Assembly (NCBI GenBank): GCA_947034885.2
Contig: OX344749.2
Location: 35,211,182 to 35,275,181, forward strand
DNA from: Thuidium tamariscinum
Lineage: Eukaryota > Streptophyta > Bryopsida > Hypnales > Thuidiaceae
DNA: 64,000 nt
Reading direction: 5' to 3'
Shown: piece after piece, positions 57,906 through 64,000 of the stretch
Layout: each line of letters opens with the position of its first letter
Position numbering within the stretch: the stretch's first letter is position 1
Made by a program: the position numbers and the translations under genes
The notes under the pieces: model-generated
Databases searched by the model: none
What the model was told of the DNA's origin: nothing
Seen by the model: only the letters and a program-made list of their open reading frames with translations

Positions 57906-58429
57906 AACAATGCTCTACATCATTACATGTAATCAAATATCTACTATCATATGACCATCTATCAATTAATGGTGAAATGAAGAAATCACTTCATTGAAAT
58001 TAGTGAGATTGAAGTGTAGAGAGGTCATTTTTATTTTGAAACCTATTGTCTATCATAAATCTTCAAAGGTTATGGGACAAATGGAAGATGAGAGCTTGAG
58101 TGCACATTGTTGGATTGCAAAAATTATGTTCAATATAGAACTTTTGACCTCATTTTGAGATAGCAACACAAATGTTCCCAAAAACTTTGAATCATTTCTA
58201 AAATCTTTTTGTGATTTTGAGCCTCCACAAAAGGTTATGCGCAAAATTTCAAAAAGGCTTTTGAACCCAAATTTGAAAATGTCCTTTGTCCCTCTCTTCT
58301 TTGAATTTTGTCAATAACTTTTTATTGAAGGCTTGAAACGTTTTTTTAGAGATGAAATTTAGCTTGATTTCCCAACTATTCTTAGTTCAAACGTTTTTAA
58401 TAAAAATTTTCTACTATGCCATATCAAAG

Positions 58430-58745
58430 GCTCAGGAATTGCCCATCTAAGGGCTAAAACTAAATTTTAGGGAGGTGAAACATCTTGAAATATTTTTCAG
58501 TATATTTTCCTTAAAAGACAAGTAGAATTGACATCTAACCCAAGTCATTTCATTTTTTGGGAGTTTTGTGGAATTAGTTATCAAATTTTGAAGTTGAAAG
58601 GACATAGGGCTCTAAAATGGTGCCCTACATTGTTAGTACACTCATGAAGGATATGAAAAAGCAACATTTACAAATAGTGTACATTTAAGATAGGGCACCA
58701 TTTTAGAACTTGCTCCATTTAAGAGCCTTCTACCTTAACGTATGA
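58430..58745. mobile_element. Relative of the 17.1-kb inverted-repeat element
   Basis: CATCTAAGGGCTAAAACTAA, TTTTCCTTAAAAGACAAGTA and CATCTAACCCAAGTCATTTC follow the order of the element at 17075-17406 (reverse strand). GGGCTCTAAAATGGTGCCCT faces AGGGCACCATTTTAGAAC, and the right end reads AGAGCCTTCTACCTT. The left end has decayed. Confidence 0.6.
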
Positions 58746-60217
58746 AGTTCTACATTAAACTCAATTCTTACTATTGACTTTATTAGATATGAACAGTTGA
58801 CCTTCTAAAAAATCTAATTTATATATTTTACTTGGGTTGTTTTACCTCCTACCACCCCACTTGCATAAAGAGCTTGTCTTCTCTCCTAGGTACATCAACA
58901 ATAAGTGATTTTTGTATCTATAAGACATAATTGTTGAATATTTTTTTCATGTTTTTTTTCATATTGAATTTTTCTTAAATGATATTTTAAAGTTTCAAAG
59001 TTTAATTTGGACAGAAATCAAATCTTTGACACTAAAATAGTAAACCTACTATTCAAGTAAGATACTTTGTTTTATATCATTTTGCAATTACATGTGAATG
59101 AAGAATTTTATAATTATTCTTTAGAGATAAAAACATATGTCTAATATCATTGTTCCAAAATGATCTTTTACTTGGCCAATATATTTTGGGATTTATTCAT
59201 GAAAATAATATCATTTTAATTCATTTTGAGTTGTATGTAAAGATTGGTGCAAATTCCTATCAACCTCAAATTTTGAGTTTTATATCTTTTTTGAGGAAAC
59301 TAAAAGATTATTTTGGAATAGAGGGAATACAAGTCATAAAATTTTGTAAGCTTAGGGAGGTAAATTTGACATTACCATAAACTTTTTAAGAAAAAAATTG
59401 AAGAAATTTCATATCAAACATAGAATGTATTCAAAAAATTAAAAATTTACTATAGATGTATATTTTAGTGGATAACATCATGGCATAAACCAATGTCATT
59501 GTCAATTTGAAATTAAAAAATCATGGTTGCACCCCAAGTCCATATTTCTATAAAATGTTAAAATTTTCAAAATTTTCAATTGGAGTAGAAACTTCACTTG
59601 ATAAATTGTATTTCAATAGTTGAACTCAAATTTTTTTAAAACATCATTCTTTGTCTTGAATTCTCATTAACAAAAAACGGACAAAATATATTAATATAGG
59701 TGATTTGTAGATTAAAGCATCTTCTTCTTTAGAAAATTCAATAATATCATAATGGAATTTATTATACTATTTACTAAAAATGTACTCAAGCAAATTTTAA
59801 AAAATTGGATAAAAAGAACATCTTTTTAATCCTACAATGTCAAGTGAAATCATATACCAAACACTTCATGCCCATAACATCCTTCAAGGGTGAAAGTGAG
59901 CAATTTAATGAAGTTTGAAGTTGTGTACCTCTAATTGCATTTCTATATACATATGGAATAGCAAACAAATTACTTTTATACAATGATGTACCATGTTGTA
60001 TAATTTACTTCTAGTGCATAATGTTAAGATTTTTTGAACATGATTTATATTTAATATGAATTTTAATCATTTTTTTTTCAAAAATCATAGTAATTTTTTT
60101 CTTGCAATAAAATTAGAAAATTTTATGACGAATAGAAGATTATTAATTTTATTTGTGGAAAAAAATATAAAGAATTTAACTCATAAATAGCTAAGAAATG
60201 AAAGCACAAGAGGAAAT
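58746..60217. other. AT-rich stretch, no gene recognised
   Basis: Only AT-rich sequence with low-complexity frames (for example 59150-59380 on +). No element with clear ends. Confidence 0.4.
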
Positions 60218-60665
60218 TTAGCTCCATAAAAGTTGATGAGTTCCCATACAATGAAGAATGCTAGGAACTGTACCACTACTGCATCTAATGTGGTCAACCA
60301 ATGGCCACATTAGATTTTTTTTCAGTTTCAGGACCACATTTTTTTTGTATTCACGAGGGTTGACAACAATCAACCATTCCTTTAGTAGTGCGGGAACAAC
60401 ACATGGAACTAGCTTAAAATGGCCCTCTATTTTCCAAATCTCATCTAATGTTATTGAATAAGAGAATCTCAAACTTGATTGCATAGTCGTAGGCTCTATC
60501 CTTGATGACCTTTACTTCAAGTGTACCTGTTGTCACATTGTAAACGGCCACACTATGTAAAAAATACATATTTATATGTTGTTTAGTGGATTTTGAATAT
60601 GATAGTTCAAAAAAAAAGATGACATGATTTGAAGTGGCTTCACAATGACGCCTTCTTGTTGGCAT
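60218..60665 (-). other. Coding-like minus-strand segment with a small palindrome
   Basis: Two overlapping minus-strand frames (60665-60441 and 60484-60218) have a fairly normal amino-acid mix, for example VYNVTTGTLEVKVIKDRAYD and VVPALLKEWLIVVNP, suggesting one decayed coding sequence with a frameshift between. I do not recognise it. ATCTAATGTGG faces CCACATTAGAT at 60278-60316. Confidence 0.25.
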
Positions 60666-63600
60666 GTATTGCTAACTATTAAGAGAAAGAGGTCCTCATT
60701 AAATCTTTGCAGTCTAGATTTTGTTTATTTCCTACAAAACCTAATATTATAGTATAGGAATTCAATATCTAGGGAATGGTCAAATAATCTAATATATTGT
60801 GGCTAAAGTCACATGCAAATTAAAGTGAATTGAAACAAACTAAGTAATTTTACAAAATAAGGCAATTTGATGGATAATTTTGGAGTTTCACTCTTATTCC
60901 AAGGAAATAATTTAGTGGTTGGTCTGTGAATAATGTTATGGATGCATGAGTATTGTTTTGGTCTTGTTTAGTGGGATAAAAAGGGCATTGACAATTTGGC
61001 AAGTGTATGTGGCAATTTGTCTTATGCATGCACTATTCGATGTAATCATTACAACAAGTTATATATATATTATATAAATATTTATAATAACATTCGGCCA
61101 AGTTCCTTAATTACCATGAAATTCTTTTACCATGGCAACTTGTCTAGTGACTACTTAGCTAGCCTAATCACAAATTAGGTGAGTATCAAACAAGTCCCAA
61201 TCCTAAGGCAATTTGTCTCTATCTAATGCAAGGCATGAGTGTATATGCATTTGTCACCAATCCCACATTGTTGCAAAATCCCACTTCAAATGGTTAATTG
61301 ATTTTTAAGTTAAGATATTTTATAATGTCAATAACAATTTATCCAACTTACCATTATTAGAAAGAAATTTGTCGACAAATTTATCAAACAACCATGATAC
61401 TAATTATCAAGCTCTTCAATTACCAAAACCAGTTATGGTTTTAAACTCTATAGTCTGGACTAATAGCCGTAATTCTTCTCAAAAGTCTAATCCTTCATGA
61501 GACTACAAGCCTAGTTGAATCCTTTGTCAATTAGTCCTACTCGATCATCTATTAGACTACACTTAGAAATACATTTTATAGTCTAATTGTCAACAATTAG
61601 TTTATCAATCAGGCATTATTTTCTATAATTCTCTACAAAGATTATCAGGACTTAATTGCTTGATAATTTTCCAATTTGAATTCTTATTAATCATTCATTG
61701 GCAAAATTCAAATTCCTAGCTACTGATTTTCCTAAGAAGACTTATTACAAACAACTTGACTTATAGCCAAGTTTCCAAAGACACCAAGTTTATTTCAAAT
61801 TGTTTATAAAAATTAGTTTCTATACATTATAAATTACTCTATGACCAATATTCTCGACAATTTGTTAATCAACTTCAGTTAAGCAATTGCAAATACTTAT
61901 AAAAATTACTATCCAAATTGGATATCCATTTATCCACAAAATTCAAGTAAATTGTTATGAGTTTAATTACAACTATTCAGTAAATGACACATGTAAGTTA
62001 TATATTAAAAAAAAAGAAAACTTCCTAGTTTATAAAAAGGTTGTGAAATTGCTCAAACATCAATTTGGAGTTGCATCCAGTGGTCCATTTACATTCTTGA
62101 CAAATTGTCAATCTTACAACTTTCTCTAGCAAACAACTTGATTTTTATTTAATTGATGTTCTCCCATAATTGTACACAAAAATTAACTCACATCAATCCA
62201 TTCAAGACAAATTGCTCATATAACGAATAATTTTCTATTTAATAATTTGTCCAAAGAGGAAATTACTGACACATCCAAGTTTCTAAAAACTATTACTCAA
62301 CTTCCAAATTTCATCTTAGACAATTAGCCAAAATAATTATTGACAAGCAACCAATTCAAAGATCAAATAGACAAGTAGTCAAGTACAATTAATACAAGTT
62401 ACACATGAGTTAATTGGACCCACAAGAATTGCTTCAACAATTTGATTGTAGACCACTCAGCATTGGACAACATCAGAAGGACTCTTAGGGCACATGTGAG
62501 TAAGAAATTAGAACTATAAGCATGAAGGTTGACAAGTTTGCATGAATCCTTTGAAATTATGGCTATCAGTTTAGGGGCACTTTGAGATTCAATAAAAATT
62601 GCAGGCTTTGGTGATCACAATCATCGATTAGATCACTTCTACAAGGCCAAAGTGCCAACATAAAACGAGGTTTTTGAGGAGTCGGCTATGAATGTTGTGA
62701 AATTATGAACAATAGGAGCCTTCATATGAGACAAATGCCTCAAGGTTTTGAAATTCTGTATAGAAGCAATATAAAGTGTGAAAATTAGGGCAACAAATGT
62801 GATCCTCACCAAATGTATATGCAAGTAATTAGACTTCTCCGATAGAGTGTCGAATAGGTGACCGGAACTAACGGGGACAATGAAGATTTGGCTATTGGCT
62901 ATTGCCAATACTTTTAAAGCGTAGCAATGACAAAGCTATAAAGATCGATACTTCAACGACTCTTGCGTTGTCAACATCAATGGACAACCCCTCAGCAAAG
63001 AAGAATACACACCAAGCGTCGACATGCACATAGAGCTAACAACTTCATTGATCATTCACATGAGATTTTGACCCTTATAGGAGCATTAATCAAAAGCAAG
63101 ACTAGGTGAACAATTTGGGATTTCTATGAGGAAGTCATTGATATGAAATTGTTCAGGAATCGATACCATCTCCTTAGCTCCTTATTGACTTTAAGAAACA
63201 ATAATTCATACAATCTACCTTAAACTCATCAGCAAGGGATGAAAGCATAATTTGGGCAGTAGACTTTGAATCATAGAAATGAAATTGTATCTTATCACAT
63301 CATGGATAATGGTCCAAACACTTGCCTTCTTGACAGTGCATACTGAGAAATTCTCTCACTATAATGAAAAATGGGATCTCCTCAAATTTGTAAGTACATT
63401 TCTTGTTACTTCTATACATTTGTCCCAAACCACCTTTCAACACATTTGATTAAATGGTGGAAGTAACTCAAACTTGATAAATGTGCACGACAACAAATGA
63501 AACGAAGCCCTTATCTCAACCCATATAATTCAAAACAACTGATGCAAGTGTGATGAGAATTGATTGTGGGAATTGCACCCTCACCTTGAAACCATAAACC

Positions 63601-64000
63601 CTCGTTGTAGCATCTAATTCTCCACCTCGCACACTGGATCCAATGCCAATGGTCTTCCACCCGTTGATCCCGATCACTTTTCGAACATCGAAGGCAAACT
63701 ATCAATTTGGCATTCTACTCCTACAATCCCTACAAGTGATTCTACATTTCACTGCGCTACGGTAGCCTCAACAAGGTTGGCCTAGCCTTTCAAATTTGGT
63801 CGGGAACCTATCCCTCATTTCATGCACACTATTCTAAATCATTGCAAGCAGAACTTACCCAATTTTTGATTTTGAGTGGACACATTCCATCCCCTTTGGT
63901 GGTCTAGGATTAAGCCAAATATGCAAATTCATTCCAATTGCTATTATTTATAATTTCATCAATGATTTGAATTCCAAGAAAATAGCCTCTAATTCTTTAG
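60666..64000. other. AT-rich end of the window, possible decayed coding pieces on -
   Basis: 60700-62500 shows only AT-rich sequence rich in AATTTGT/ACAAATT words. On the minus strand, about 63670-63500 reads KVIGINGWKTIGIGSSVRGG and then RVYGFKVRVQFPQSILITLA before a stop, and 62908-62639 is another open piece. They may be remains of one transposon or viral-like polyprotein, but no diagnostic motif is present, so no name is given. Confidence 0.25.

Noticed and set aside
62639..63705. Viral movement-protein or polyprotein remnants on the minus strand
   Set aside because: A vague hydrophobic pattern only; no conserved motif, and the frames are broken, so no viral assignment is made.

Overview
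The window looks like nuclear DNA of a land plant. It holds multi-exon plant genes with GT-AG introns (a BPA1-type RRM protein, a plastid-type alpha-amylase and two ANJ1-type DnaJ proteins), separated by long, AT-rich, repeat-laden DNA. The density of degenerate repeats and a piggyBac-type transposon would suit a seedless plant (bryophyte, lycophyte or fern), but the sequence alone does not fix the lineage. I found no rRNA, tRNA, CRISPR array or bacterial-type operon.

Layout. 0.3-2.5 kb: 3' part of a BPA1-like gene on +, whose last codons and 3' UTR start a decayed ~115-bp tandem repeat. 2.6-7.4 kb: AT-rich repeats, including a foldback element, a degenerate tandem array and a pair of ~230-bp direct repeats 3.2 kb apart. 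7.4-13.5 kb (-): one 15-exon gene for a 965-residue alpha-amylase with a transit-peptide-like N-terminus, about 300 residues of Ala/Glu-rich coiled coil and an intact GH13 catalytic domain. The exon phases join perfectly across an intron carrying a 634-bp TTAA-flanked miniature transposon. 13.5-30.5 kb: a GC-rich patch upstream of the amylase, then mostly small inverted-repeat elements and a less repetitive stretch (24.9-27.5 kb) I could not assign. 31.1-33.6 kb and 52.1-55.0 kb (both +): two type I DnaJ genes with the same seven-exon structure. About two thirds of the 18.5 kb between them is recognisable transposon: a complete 5.6-kb piggyBac element (34.3-39.9 kb) and a 5.5-kb element with an 8-bp target duplication (44.4-49.8 kb) that landed inside a TTAA miniature element. 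55-64 kb: more foldback and TTAA elements and unassigned AT-rich DNA.

The host genes are independent of one another: a probable stress/cell-death regulator, plastid starch breakdown, and Hsp70 co-chaperones. The unifying theme is insertion by piggyBac-superfamily elements at TTAA sites. The resident element encodes a recognisable transposase with all catalytic aspartates and a cysteine-rich tail, but one in-frame TGA lies just before the third aspartate.
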